Of a stretch of DNA of 64,000 bases, positions 17,783-25,923 are shown piece after piece. Each line of letters begins with the position of its first letter. The stretch's first letter is position 1. Where the stretch lies: contig NZ_JAIEZV010000001.1 in assembly GCF_019599545.1 (NCBI RefSeq), forward strand, positions 1,116,001-1,180,000, read 5' to 3'. The notes beneath the pieces are model-generated. The model had not been told where the DNA came from and ran no database searches. It was given only the letters and a program-made list of their open reading frames with translations. This DNA comes from Halobacillus sp. Nhm2S1 (GTDB lineage Bacteria; Bacillota; Bacilli; Bacillales; Halobacillaceae). The translations under genes were made by a program, and so were the position numbers.

Positions 17783-17930
17783 AGCTCCCTTTACTTGAAG
17801 ACTCAGTTTCGAGAAGTGTTGAGTGGATGAGGGCTACGGGGAATAGCTCGCTTCCCAACCACCCCTGACGCCCAACAAGGCAACGAACCCTGGAAACATC
17901 TCGAAACTGAGTCTTCAACAATTCTGCCAG
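17783..17930. repeat. Dispersed intergenic repeat, internally deleted copy
   Basis: About 148 bp running from AAGCTCCCTTTACTTGAAG to TCTTCAACAATTCTGCCAG. The two ends are inverted copies of GAAGACTCAGTTTCGAGA, but most of the interior of the full copies is missing. No coding capacity is seen. Confidence 0.8.
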
Positions 17931-17968
17931 TTAGCGGAACAAATTCTTATAAAGAATGGAGAATGAAG

Positions 17969-18883
17969 ATGCCTAATATATGGACACATATACTGTTTGT
18001 GGACCAGTTATGCGAGGAGCTTGAAAGGGAAGACCTTTTAGAAACTTCTTCAGCCCCTTTACATATGGGAGCCCAGGGTCCTGATCCGTTTTTTTATCAT
18101 AACTTCCTGCCTTTTCTACCAGACAAAGAGGTAGCCAAAATCGGGATGCTGATGCATACGGAAAATTGCGGTCCCTTTTTATTGGATATGATTGAACGAG
18201 GAAAGTCAGAGAAAAACTCATTACAAGCCTTTATTCTGGGCTTTGCAAGCCACCATGTACTTGACCGCCATACTCATCCTTACATTCACTATCATGCAGG
18301 CTATGAAGAAAATAAACACCAAGAACTTGAAGTACTCTTAGATACAGTCATGCTCGCACGTGAGAGGAATCTAGAAACATGGAAAAACCCTGTCCATAAG
18401 AAAATAAAAATCGGAAAGCAAATCCGTCCCATTTGTTCATTTATGCATTCTTTACTTTCCGATCATTATCCTGAAGTCACGACCAGACATAGGAAAAAAG
18501 TGATTCAAGAATCTTTCTCCCATATACAGGCGGCTCAAAGGGTGTTGTATGACCCTTGGAAGTGGAAGAATCGATGGTTTGGAGCACTCGTATCTTCGTT
18601 CTCCCATCAGCCCATTAATAAAAATAGAGATTTCTTGAATGAGAGCCATAAGGAGTGGTACCACCCTGCAACAAAAGAAAAACGTACGGAATCCTTTTTG
18701 GATTTATATAAACAAGCGAAGAACGAAGGCATCCTTCTATTTCAATATATTTTCGAGTATTGGAAAACAGGTTCCCCGGGGACTTTGGATCACATAAAAG
18801 AAATTGTTGGAAACATTTCGTATGATACCGGTGAGCCCCTTGAGAAAATGCTGGTGAACCAGTACAGTCAACCGATTGTGTAA
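17969..18883 (+). CDS. Zinc-dependent phospholipase C family protein
   Basis: A 304-residue protein beginning MPNIWTHILFVDQL. Residues matching the zinc-binding pattern of the family are visible: H in the N-terminal WTH, the MGAQGPDPFFYHNF segment, MHTENCG, and ASHHVLDRHTHPYIHY (about residues 91-106). No signal peptide is present, unlike secreted bacterial phospholipases C, so a cytoplasmic role is likely and the true substrate is uncertain. The ATG at 17969 is 7 bases after GGAG; the ATG six bases earlier is too close to it. Confidence 0.82.
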   Translation: MPNIWTHILFVDQLCEELEREDLLETSSAPLHMGAQGPDPFFYHNFLPFLPDKEVAKIGMLMHTENCGPFLLDMIERGKSEKNSLQAFILGFASHHVLDRHTHPYIHYHAGYEENKHQELEVLLDTVMLARERNLETWKNPVHKKIKIGKQIRPICSFMHSLLSDHYPEVTTRHRKKVIQESFSHIQAAQRVLYDPWKWKNRWFGALVSSFSHQPINKNRDFLNESHKEWYHPATKEKRTESFLDLYKQAKNEGILLFQYIFEYWKTGSPGTLDHIKEIVGNISYDTGEPLEKMLVNQYSQPIV

Positions 18884-20179
18884 CTACGAACGAATGACGG
18901 ATTCATCTTCTGAGCGGGTGTAGGCCTCCGCCTGCTCTACCCCTTTTTCTACATCAAGCAAATATAAAAGGACCATACCAACAATAAAGAAGAAAACGAG
19001 CGATAGAATCCCAAGACGGCTCGATCCTGTTAATTGCCCGACAAGTGCGAAGGCAAACGGTCCAAATATGGCAGCGAATTTTGAAGAGATCCCGTAAAAA
19101 CCGAAAAACTCCGCATGACGGTCTCCTGGAACCATTCTTCCAAAAATGGAACGGCTTAAAGCTTGAGCGCCGCCTTGAACGAAACCTACGCACACAGCCA
19201 GGATGTAAAAATGAAGGGCCGATGTCATAAAATACCCAAGTGCTACGATGACCAAATAAATAGACAATGATACCATGAGTGCACGTTTAGGCGTTATTTT
19301 CCCTGCCAGCCAACCGAAGAAGAATGTGCAGGGAATTCCAACGAATTGAGTGATGAGTAAAGCTGTAATCAGAGAAGTGCTATCAATCCCAATATCCCTT
19401 CCGTAAATCGTGGCCATTTTTATAATGGTAGAAATCCCATCGTTATAAAGCCAAAACGCCAATAAAAAGATGAGGAGCTGCTTAAACTGCTTCAATTCTT
19501 TCCATGTCCGACCAAGCCGCTGAAAGCCGATGGACACATAAGAGCGTTCTCTTTCTTGCTGGGTCTTCTTTTCCTCTACAATGTTTTTCATGAGGGGGAT
19601 GGAAAAAATAAACCACCAAAGCCCAACAGATACAAAAGCAAGTTTCGTACCGACCAAGGTATTCGGAAGCCCGAACCACTCATACTTCATAATCATGAGC
19701 AGGTTGATGGCAAGCAGGACCCCACCCCCGACATATCCTAACGTAAATCCAGCTGCAGAAACCCGGTCTATATCTTCCTCTTTAGCCACTTCCGGTAAAA
19801 AGGCATCATAGAACACATTCGCACCTGAAAAACCAATCGTACCCACGATTAATAATATCGAGGCAAAGATGAAATCCCCTTCCCCGACAAAGGCAAGCAA
19901 GACGCTGGAAATCATACCCATATAGGCAAAGAACATCAAAAAACTTTTCTTCGCTGCGGAGTAATCACTGATTGCCCCAAGAATTGGAGCAAGAATTGCA
20001 ACGATTAAAACGGCTATGGATTGGGAATATCCCCAATAGCTTGCAGCCAAAGATTCTTGAACACCTTTAGCTGCTACATCATAATAGAATACAGGTAACA
20101 CAGCAGCCATGATGGTCGTTGCAAAAGCTGAATTAGCAAAATCATAGAGCATCCAGCTCCAAACGGGTTTCCTTTTCAT
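18884..20179 (-). CDS. MFS transporter, UMF1/Atg22-like (YxiO type)
   Basis: A permease of about 431 residues with roughly twelve hydrophobic helices and the family opening WSWMLYDFANSAFATTIMAAVLPVFYY. The UMF1 subgroup is widespread in bacteria; Atg22 exports amino acids from yeast vacuoles, but bacterial substrates are not established. Start choice is uncertain: an ATG at 20179 sits 7-8 bases after GGGGG, while TTG/ATG codons up to 20197 are also in frame. It converges on the phospholipase-like gene with no gap, so read-through antisense is possible. Confidence 0.85.
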   Translation of the reverse strand: MKRKPVWSWMLYDFANSAFATTIMAAVLPVFYYDVAAKGVQESLAASYWGYSQSIAVLIVAILAPILGAISDYSAAKKSFLMFFAYMGMISSVLLAFVGEGDFIFASILLIVGTIGFSGANVFYDAFLPEVAKEEDIDRVSAAGFTLGYVGGGVLLAINLLMIMKYEWFGLPNTLVGTKLAFVSVGLWWFIFSIPLMKNIVEEKKTQQERERSYVSIGFQRLGRTWKELKQFKQLLIFLLAFWLYNDGISTIIKMATIYGRDIGIDSTSLITALLITQFVGIPCTFFFGWLAGKITPKRALMVSLSIYLVIVALGYFMTSALHFYILAVCVGFVQGGAQALSRSIFGRMVPGDRHAEFFGFYGISSKFAAIFGPFAFALVGQLTGSSRLGILSLVFFFIVGMVLLYLLDVEKGVEQAEAYTRSEDESVIRS

Positions 20180-20281
20180 GGTCATAACCCCCATCAATAC
20201 TCTTTTTTAGACAAGCATAGCAAAAGATTTTCAAATTTTACGTATTCAAAATCAAACTTTACAATTCTTTGAGGTGGTTTA

Positions 20282-20902
20282 ATGAAACTTGCAGTATTCG
20301 GTGGCACAGGAAGAGTCGGATCTGAAATTGTACGATTAGCATTAGGTGATGGGTTGGAAGTAAAAGCCCTTGTTCGTGATGAAAAACAGGCGATGGAAGT
20401 TATTCCTGGAGTGGAGTTCGTAATTGGCAATGCGAAAAATGAAGAGGACGTCAAAAAGACCATTGCCAGTTGTGATGCGGTGATCAGTGCCTTGAACACA
20501 GATAAAACAGACACACTATCAAAGAGTTCCCTCTTAATCGTTAAAGCGATGAAAGAAGAAGGGATCAAGCGTATCGTCACAATCGGAACGGCAGGCATTC
20601 TGAACAGCAGGTTCGAAAAAGGGAAATACCGCTACCAGACCAATGAATCCAAACGAAAGAAAACATTTGCAGCAGAAGAACATGTTAAAGTATATGAAGC
20701 TTTACAGAAAAGTCAGCTGGACTGGACCATCATCTGCCCGACTTATTTGCCTGATGGAGAACGACACGGCAATATCCGATTTGAGCGTGATTTACTCCCG
20801 GAAGACGGCAAAAAGATTACCGTGGCAGATACAGCATTCTTTGCTTATGAAGAATTAAAAAAGAAAGAATTCTTAGCTCACCGCGTTGGTATCTGTTATT
20901 AA
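20282..20902 (+). CDS. NAD(P)-binding Rossmann-fold protein (NmrA/epimerase-like)
   Basis: A 206-residue protein with a nucleotide-binding motif GGTGRVGSEIV at residues 8-18 and the atypical-SDR layout: VISALNTDK after strand 4, IKRIVTIGTAGIL and the segment SQLDWTIICPTYLPDG. This matches NAD(P)H-binding proteins of the YwnB/NmrA-like group; the usual YxxxK catalytic pair is not obvious. The ATG follows TGAGGTGG. Substrate unknown. A terminator shared with the convergent carboxypeptidase gene follows. Confidence 0.8.
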   Translation: MKLAVFGGTGRVGSEIVRLALGDGLEVKALVRDEKQAMEVIPGVEFVIGNAKNEEDVKKTIASCDAVISALNTDKTDTLSKSSLLIVKAMKEEGIKRIVTIGTAGILNSRFEKGKYRYQTNESKRKKTFAAEEHVKVYEALQKSQLDWTIICPTYLPDGERHGNIRFERDLLPEDGKKITVADTAFFAYEELKKKEFLAHRVGICY

Positions 20903-20944
20903 AAAAAAGCCATTTCTCTCTTCATGGAGAAATGGCTTTTTTTA
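20903..20944. terminator. Bidirectional terminator
   Basis: AAAAAAGCCATTTCTC and GAGAAATGGCTTTTTT pair around a short loop, between two convergent genes. Confidence 0.9.
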
Positions 20945-21784
20945 TTCAGCCGAAGGGTAAAGACCAAAAAACTCCTCTAACGTTACGGCCTGTGCATGGA
21001 CATCTGAAGAGACCTCTTTCCCTACGTACCTCAAATGCCAGGGTTCATACATGTAACCTGTGATATCTTTGGCCCCTTCTCTATAACGGATGATAAATCC
21101 GTACTCATGGGCGTGCTCGGCAAGCCATTCTCCCTCTGTTGTTTTACCGAAGGATTGCTCCAGTTTAAATGCTACCTGAGCAGAAGTAACATCCATAGCT
21201 AGACCTGTTTGATGTTCGCTCGTACCAGGCTGAGCTGAGAATGTATCTGTTTCCTCTTTGCCATAAACTTCTACATTTCTTTCATAAATCCTTTTTTGAC
21301 GCTCATAGGAACGGTAGCCTGAAGCTGCTACTAACTCAATTCCATCCTCTTCAGCAGCTTCGAAAAGTTCTTCTAATGCACGAGCTGCTTCTTCTCTCAT
21401 CTGTTTTTTCGGGTGGTCTTCTTGGAAATAAAAAGGTACATTTGGGACAGTCAAATCTTCGGGCACATAATCACCCGGCAGCTTCCTGTTTTTGTTGACG
21501 ACCACCTGTAAACTATCGGGGTCTCCTACTTCGACTGTTCCGTCCTCCAAAACTTTATCTTTTTCCGTCTTAGCAGAGGGTGAATCTTTCTTCTGGTCCG
21601 TAGGTGCCTGCTCTTTTCCTTCACCTGAAGAGGTGTGATCTTCCTTCTCAGAAGCGTTCTTTTCCGCCTCTTTTTGGGAAGACGCGGGAGCATCTTCTTT
21701 CGCCTCTTGTTCGTCCCCCGATGATGCGAGAGAACAAGCAGTCAAGCTGAGACATAATAATGTTAAAATCCATACTTTTTTCAA
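20942..21784 (-). CDS. VanY/DdcY-type D-alanyl-D-alanine carboxypeptidase lipoprotein (YodJ-like)
   Basis: A 280-residue lipoprotein: signal MKKVWILTLLCLSLTAC with lipobox LTAC and Cys17. A 60-residue Glu/Lys/Ser-rich linker follows, then the M15B peptidase domain from about residue 110: GYRSYERQKRIY, the zinc-binding GTSEHQTGLAMDV (His and Asp) and EPWHLRYVG (second His). It should trim the terminal D-Ala of peptidoglycan stem peptides outside the membrane. Without van genes nearby this is a housekeeping wall enzyme, not a vancomycin-resistance determinant. B. subtilis YodJ is the likely counterpart. Confidence 0.88.
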   Translation of the reverse strand: MKKVWILTLLCLSLTACSLASSGDEQEAKEDAPASSQKEAEKNASEKEDHTSSGEGKEQAPTDQKKDSPSAKTEKDKVLEDGTVEVGDPDSLQVVVNKNRKLPGDYVPEDLTVPNVPFYFQEDHPKKQMREEAARALEELFEAAEEDGIELVAASGYRSYERQKRIYERNVEVYGKEETDTFSAQPGTSEHQTGLAMDVTSAQVAFKLEQSFGKTTEGEWLAEHAHEYGFIIRYREGAKDITGYMYEPWHLRYVGKEVSSDVHAQAVTLEEFFGLYPSAE

Positions 21785-21994
21785 TTGTATTACCTTCCTA
21801 GTCTATGATGGTACCCTTACTATAACATTCACAGAAAGATGTTGTATATCTGATCCTTGTCATAAAGCTGTTTTCCTAAAACTCAGTCATTTACTTCTTG
21901 ATTTGTAGCAGACAGTTCCTTGACGAGTTCTTTCTGGGCATAGGAGAGCTTTCCTATCCATATTTTCCTCCTTCTTCATGACCTAAAACTTCGC

Positions 21995-22022
21995 AAAAAA
22001 AACCGCTGCATCAGCAACGGTT
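21995..22022 (-). terminator. Terminator after the IDEAL-domain gene
   Basis: On the minus strand AACCGTTGCTG and CAGCGGTT pair around a short loop, followed by eight T residues. Confidence 0.85.
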
Positions 22023-22027
22023 CTATC

Positions 22028-22270
22028 TTATTCCCATGTAAAGGGTTGATATTGAAAACTTAAACGTTCGAATTCATCGCGGTCATCGTTATCAATGGCC
22101 TGATTGATTTCCCTATCTAGCCGTTCCTTATTAAACTGATAACTTAGTTGATCTAAAAGCAGACGTGAGGCTAACTGTATTCCAAAGGACAACTCTCTCT
22201 TTGCCGTAATCTCTTTCCCTTTGTACTCGGGGTGGCGACGGATAACATAATCAATCTTTTGCTTTCTCAT
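22028..22270 (-). CDS. IDEAL-domain small protein
   Basis: An 80-residue protein with a C-terminal IDEAL domain: LLLDQLSYQFNKERLDREIN, then QAIDNDDRDEFERLSFQY. Such domains occur in short Bacillales proteins and at the ends of regulators like ComK partners, and probably bind proteins. In B. subtilis a short IDEAL protein (yozD) lies a few genes from yodJ, so the neighbourhood with the preceding carboxypeptidase may be ancestral. The start ATG is followed by MRKQKIDYVIRRHPEYKG. Role unknown. Confidence 0.72.
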   Translation of the reverse strand: MRKQKIDYVIRRHPEYKGKEITAKRELSFGIQLASRLLLDQLSYQFNKERLDREINQAIDNDDRDEFERLSFQYQPFTWE

Positions 22271-22634
22271 GAGACTACCCCCTTCATGCTTTTTTTCATT
22301 ATGCAGGATATAATAGAATTTCGCAACAAGTTTTCTGAATATTTAGTATTATGTTTCCCATATTTAAAAATTTTAAACCTCTCAGCCCTATTGCCAGAGG
22401 GGTTCGTCATGATTTACTTTCGCAAAATAGTTACTAAATCCCTAAAAGAGTTCTGTGAGAACTTCGATATTCTCGAAAAATATAAGATTCACTCACTTAT
22501 CGATGTCACATTTAGAAGAAAGAATAGCCATGATAGGCTTTTCACCATAATACTCCCCAAAAATCCCTCATTCCTCAAACTTCCTATATAATACCCCGAT
22601 CGTTCTCAATACTAATTTCATGGAAGCTCTTTAT
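22271..22634. other. AT-rich gap without a supported gene
   Basis: This 364-bp gap between two minus-strand genes is AT-rich. A plus-strand frame of 119 codons crosses it, but it has no ribosome site, starts inside the IDEAL gene and has no family features, so I do not call it. It may hold a decayed gene. Confidence 0.4.
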
Positions 22635-22674
22635 AAAAAAAGAGTATGAAACTCAAAAGGTCCCATACTCTTCA
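22635..22674 (-). terminator. Terminator after wrbA
   Basis: On the minus strand AGAGTATG and CATACTCT pair around a loop and are followed by seven T residues. Confidence 0.8.
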
Positions 22675-22682
22675 CTCTTTAT

Positions 22683-23288
22683 TTAGTTAATGAATTTACT
22701 TGCCACATCTATTGTACGTTTCACTTGATGACGTACACCGTCTTCTACTTCTTCTTTCATATTCCCTTCTCCATCTACGCTTACACTCGTACCGTATGGG
22801 TTTCCTCCAGAAGCGAACACGGCATCATCCGTGTAACCTGGAGCAGCAATGATGGCACCCCAATGGAACATTGTAGTGTAAAAGTTCAAGAGAGTTGCTT
22901 CTTGACCACCGTGTACGTTTTGTGCAGATGTCATCGCACTGACCACCTTGTTCACAAGTTTTCCTTGGAACCATAGTCCGCCCGCCTGATCCATAAATTG
23001 TTTCACTTGGCCTGGAACGTTACCAAAGCGGGTAGGTACACTGAATATTACAGCGTCCGCCCAATCAAGGTCGTCAATTTTAGCCTCTGGAACTACATCT
23101 TTTGTAGCTAAGTAATGTTCTTTCCATGCAGGATTCTGTTCAATTGCTTCCATAGGAGCTAACTCTGGGACACGTACCAGCTTCACTTCTGCCCCTTCTT
23201 GTTTAGCTGCATCTTCCGCCCATTGCGCCATTTTGTAGTTCGTACCTGTAGAACTGTAGTAAATGATCGCTAATTTTACGTTTGCCAC
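22683..23288 (-). CDS. wrbA: WrbA-type NAD(P)H:quinone oxidoreductase
   Basis: A 201-residue flavodoxin-like enzyme that reduces quinones by two electrons using FMN. The phosphate-binding loop is YYSSTGTNYKMA (about residues 10-21), the second flavin segment is SVPTRFGNVPGQVKQFMDQ and the isoalloxazine-contact region is SAQNVHGGQEATLLNF. Length and motifs match WrbA. The ATG is behind AAAGGAGA. The 285-bp upstream gap holds an AT-rich region with short inverted stretches around 23385-23425 but no second gene. Confidence 0.9.
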   Translation of the reverse strand: MANVKLAIIYYSSTGTNYKMAQWAEDAAKQEGAEVKLVRVPELAPMEAIEQNPAWKEHYLATKDVVPEAKIDDLDWADAVIFSVPTRFGNVPGQVKQFMDQAGGLWFQGKLVNKVVSAMTSAQNVHGGQEATLLNFYTTMFHWGAIIAAPGYTDDAVFASGGNPYGTSVSVDGEGNMKEEVEDGVRHQVKRTIDVASKFIN

Positions 23289-23573
23289 TAAAATCTCTCC
23301 TTTTGCATACTATTGGAATCCAAGAATGCCTGTTTATTGTTTCCTAAGATACGATCAGGATTCACAGATACTATATACCCGCTTGAATTAAAACTCAAAC
23401 TCAAGAATCTTAAATTCGAGATATTTTATAAATCTTTACAATAACTCCATATTAAGCTTTTTTGCGTATAGGCAATTAACATGAACATGGAAAGCTTTTT
23501 TTCTCTAGACCCACTGAACTTCTATTTGGTAAGCTATATCAAGCCTAATTGATCGATCTGGAGGTAAAAGTCC

Positions 23574-24452
23574 ATGAATGACTATGCAAATTTGAAAAAA
23601 GGGGAACGTGGGGCTTGGGTAAGTATTATTGCATACCTTGTCCTTGCAACAACAAAATTGATTATCGCCTCCATAGGAAACTCTGAAGCACTCAGAGCAG
23701 ATGGGTTAAACAATACGACTGACGTCATTGCATCCGTGGCTGTTTTGATCGGGCTGAAAATTTCCAGGAAGCCACCGGATGAGGATCATCATTACGGACA
23801 TTTCCGCGCAGAAACGATTGCATCTCTCATCGCAGCCTTTATTATGATGACTGTCGGAATTGAAGTGATCATCGGTACGGTTCAGGATATTATCCAACAA
23901 AAAGCCAGTGAGCCTTCAATGCTCACGGCATGGACGGCTTTAGTGGCAGCCTTTATTATGTATGGTGTTTACCGGTACAACTTGAATTTATCGAAGAAAG
24001 TGGATAGCAATGCTTTATATGCGGCTGCTCAGGATAATCGGTCAGATGCTTTAGTAAGTGTCGGAGCAAGCATCGGTATCTTCGGTTCTCAGTTCGGCAT
24101 TTTCTGGTTGGATCCTCTTGCCGGCTTGGTTGTTGGCCTCATTATTTGCAAAACAGCTTGGGACATTTTTGTCGACGCCACCCACAGCCTGACGGATGGT
24201 TATGATGAAGAAGGAATTGAACACATTCGTGAAAGCATATCCGATCATCCCGACGTTTGGGCCGTTAAAGATGTCAAAGCACGGATGCAGGGAAATAAAA
24301 CACTTGTCGAAGCTACGATTCACGTAAACCCTGATATTACTGTCCAGGAAGGTCACGAGATCACTGATGAAGTAGAAGAACGATTAGAAAAAGAAAAAAA
24401 TATCAGTTACGCCCACATCCATATTGAACCCTACGAAGAAGAAGAAACATAA
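23574..24452 (+). CDS. mneS: Cation diffusion facilitator, Mn-type (MneS/YeaB-like)
   Basis: A 292-residue CDF exporter with six helices and a cytoplasmic C-terminal domain. The metal-site motifs are DGLNNTTD in helix 2 and DNRSD in helix 5. They lack the zinc-type HxxxD and instead match Mn/Fe exporters. The loop KPPDEDHHYGHFRAETIASLI after helix 2 closely resembles B. subtilis YeaB (MneS). The protein should export Mn2+ in exchange for protons. A GGAGG ribosome site precedes the ATG and a terminator follows. Confidence 0.88.
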   Translation: MNDYANLKKGERGAWVSIIAYLVLATTKLIIASIGNSEALRADGLNNTTDVIASVAVLIGLKISRKPPDEDHHYGHFRAETIASLIAAFIMMTVGIEVIIGTVQDIIQQKASEPSMLTAWTALVAAFIMYGVYRYNLNLSKKVDSNALYAAAQDNRSDALVSVGASIGIFGSQFGIFWLDPLAGLVVGLIICKTAWDIFVDATHSLTDGYDEEGIEHIRESISDHPDVWAVKDVKARMQGNKTLVEATIHVNPDITVQEGHEITDEVEERLEKEKNISYAHIHIEPYEEEET

Positions 24453-24481
24453 AAAGCCTGCCGTTGACGGCAGGCTTTTTT
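24451..24481. terminator. Terminator after the CDF gene
   Basis: AAAAAGCCTGCCG and CGGCAGGCTTTTTT form a strong stem with loop TTGA, between convergent genes. Confidence 0.9.
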
Positions 24482-24498
24482 GACAGATATCATCCCGT

Positions 24499-25032
24499 TT
24501 ATGCCAGACGGTCGGTCAGGCTTTTCAACTCACCCCAACCATAAGCCGTCTCTTCATAAGTTCCTTGACCGATTGTGACTCTTTCGGCCTCTACAGGATC
24601 TGCTCCATACTTTATGTAAAATTGACTGGAAGGGTTATTGGTCAGTACCCATACAAGAAGGGACTGATAGCCAGCTTCAAGCATCCCATTTGAAAATACC
24701 CGGAGCATTTCTTTGCCATACCCCTTCCCCTGATACTCATCCAGCAAGTAAATCGCATAGATTTCCCCGTCATAGCCATAGTTCTTTGTCCTTTCTTTTC
24801 CACCAGAAACAAAGCCGACGACTTCCCCATGATCATTTTCAATCACATAGGCAATTTGACCATTTACAGGAGTTCTAAGAACCGTTTCCCAAAGCGCAAT
24901 CCGATGTTCAACCGTCGTATTGCTTAAATCCCTCTCATCGATTAAATCTTTATATGTTGATTTCCAACTCTTCACATGAATTTCAGCGATCGTTTCAGCA
25001 TCCTCAAAGCGGGCAGCTCTTACTTCAGGCAT
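24499..25032 (-). CDS. GNAT-family N-acetyltransferase
   Basis: A 177-residue single-domain acetyltransferase. The acetyl-CoA motif A is IYLLDEYQGKGYGKEML (about residues 92-108) and motif B contains VLTNNPSSQFYIKYGA. The opening VRAARFEDAETIAEIHVKSWKSTYKDLI is common in GNATs of this size. Substrate unknown. It is transcribed alone. Confidence 0.85.
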   Translation of the reverse strand: MPEVRAARFEDAETIAEIHVKSWKSTYKDLIDERDLSNTTVEHRIALWETVLRTPVNGQIAYVIENDHGEVVGFVSGGKERTKNYGYDGEIYAIYLLDEYQGKGYGKEMLRVFSNGMLEAGYQSLLVWVLTNNPSSQFYIKYGADPVEAERVTIGQGTYEETAYGWGELKSLTDRLA

Positions 25033-25115
25033 ATGGATCGTCCCTTCTTCCTCTAATTACTTTCTATTGTAACAAAAAGATGATGCCAAGGGTGGCATCA
25101 CCTTTTATTTGCGGT

Positions 25116-25568
25116 TTATCTACATTGGAAACTAGAAATTTGTCGTGTATCGAAGCCAGTATAAACCCACTGACGGCGACGGCGCTGCCAACGGTATCCG
25201 GCTACAGAAGTGCGGCCGATGAATGTCGGGTAGAACCAAAACGAGCGACCGTTAACGAGAGTGATCCATGTGTATCGATAGAGGCAGCCATATAATGACC
25301 CTGGGTCTACAGCAAACAGGGAAGCCCCTTGTGAACTAGGCGGCTGATCCGGTGGGGGTGGAAGCTGGATGCCAGGACCACCGGGCCCACCCGGTCCTCC
25401 GGGTCCTCCAGGTCCTCCGCCAAATGGCGGCTGTCCTTGCCCGCCTCCAAAAGGTGGTCCACCTGGGGGAGGTCCAGGAGGTGGTTGGCCCGGGCCGAAT
25501 TGCCCCCCTTGATTTGGGGTTGGAAATCCGAAAATCTGCCCGAAAGGAAAACCAAATTGTCGGTGCAT
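25116..25568 (-). CDS. Gly/Pro-rich, collagen-like small protein
   Basis: A 150-residue protein in two halves. Residues 1-80 are Gly/Pro/Phe-rich with PPPGPPPGGPPFGGG and five GGP triplets in a row, like collagen-type or spore-surface sequences. Residues 85-150 are aromatic and Arg-rich (GCLYRYTWITLVNGRSFWFYP, GYRWQRRRRQWVYTGF), ending in QCR. No signal peptide is present, which fits a protein assembled inside the mother cell, such as a coat or exosporium protein, but this is inference. The ATG at 25568 follows AAAGGA; three upstream codons are discarded. Confidence 0.65.
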   Translation of the reverse strand: MHRQFGFPFGQIFGFPTPNQGGQFGPGQPPPGPPPGGPPFGGGQGQPPFGGGPGGPGGPGGPGGPGIQLPPPPDQPPSSQGASLFAVDPGSLYGCLYRYTWITLVNGRSFWFYPTFIGRTSVAGYRWQRRRRQWVYTGFDTRQISSFQCR

Positions 25569-25629
25569 AACGATCAATTCCTTTCTCGGAAGTATCCCTA
25601 TACGATATGCACCTTCTGGGCAGGTGTGA

Positions 25630-25923
25630 TTATAAAGTCATTAAGAATACAGAGGTAATCGCTCCAAGTACAACGAAGATGATATGGACATTCAACCATG
25701 CCAGTAAAATACCTACCAAACCTGCAATCACACCAATTTGAGGTGCATCAGGCTTCACTGACATAATTCCTGGAAAAATCAGTGCTCCGAGAGCAGCATA
25801 AGGAATGGCGTTGAGCCATCGGTCCACCCATTTAGGAAAAGTGACAAAACCTACAATCAATGCGGGTAAAAACCTCGGAACAGCTGTGACTACGGCCATC
25901 CCGATAACCATCCAAATGATCAT
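25630..25923 (-). CDS. azlD: AzlD: branched-chain amino acid exporter, small subunit
   Basis: A 97-residue protein with three to four hydrophobic helices, beginning MIIWMVIGMAVVTAVPRFLP, the conserved AzlD opening with its TxxxRxLP-like helix end. With AzlC it forms the LIV-E type exporter for branched-chain amino acids. It overlaps azlC by 4 bases (ATGA), so the two are translated together. Confidence 0.9.
   Translation of the reverse strand: MIIWMVIGMAVVTAVPRFLPALIVGFVTFPKWVDRWLNAIPYAALGALIFPGIMSVKPDAPQIGVIAGLVGILLAWLNVHIIFVVLGAITSVFLMTL

Noticed and set aside
20942-21784. VanY-type gene as vancomycin resistance
   Set aside because: No vanA/B ligase, vanH or vanX nearby; lipoprotein carboxypeptidases of this type are common housekeeping wall enzymes in Bacillaceae.
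22232-22591. Plus-strand frame of 119 codons between the IDEAL gene and wrbA
   Set aside because: No ribosome site, start antisense inside the IDEAL gene, no family features.
25340-25470. Regular GGTCCTCC units as a possible CRISPR or satellite
   Set aside because: Units are about 9 bases and encode GGP triplets in a coding frame; there are no spacers.
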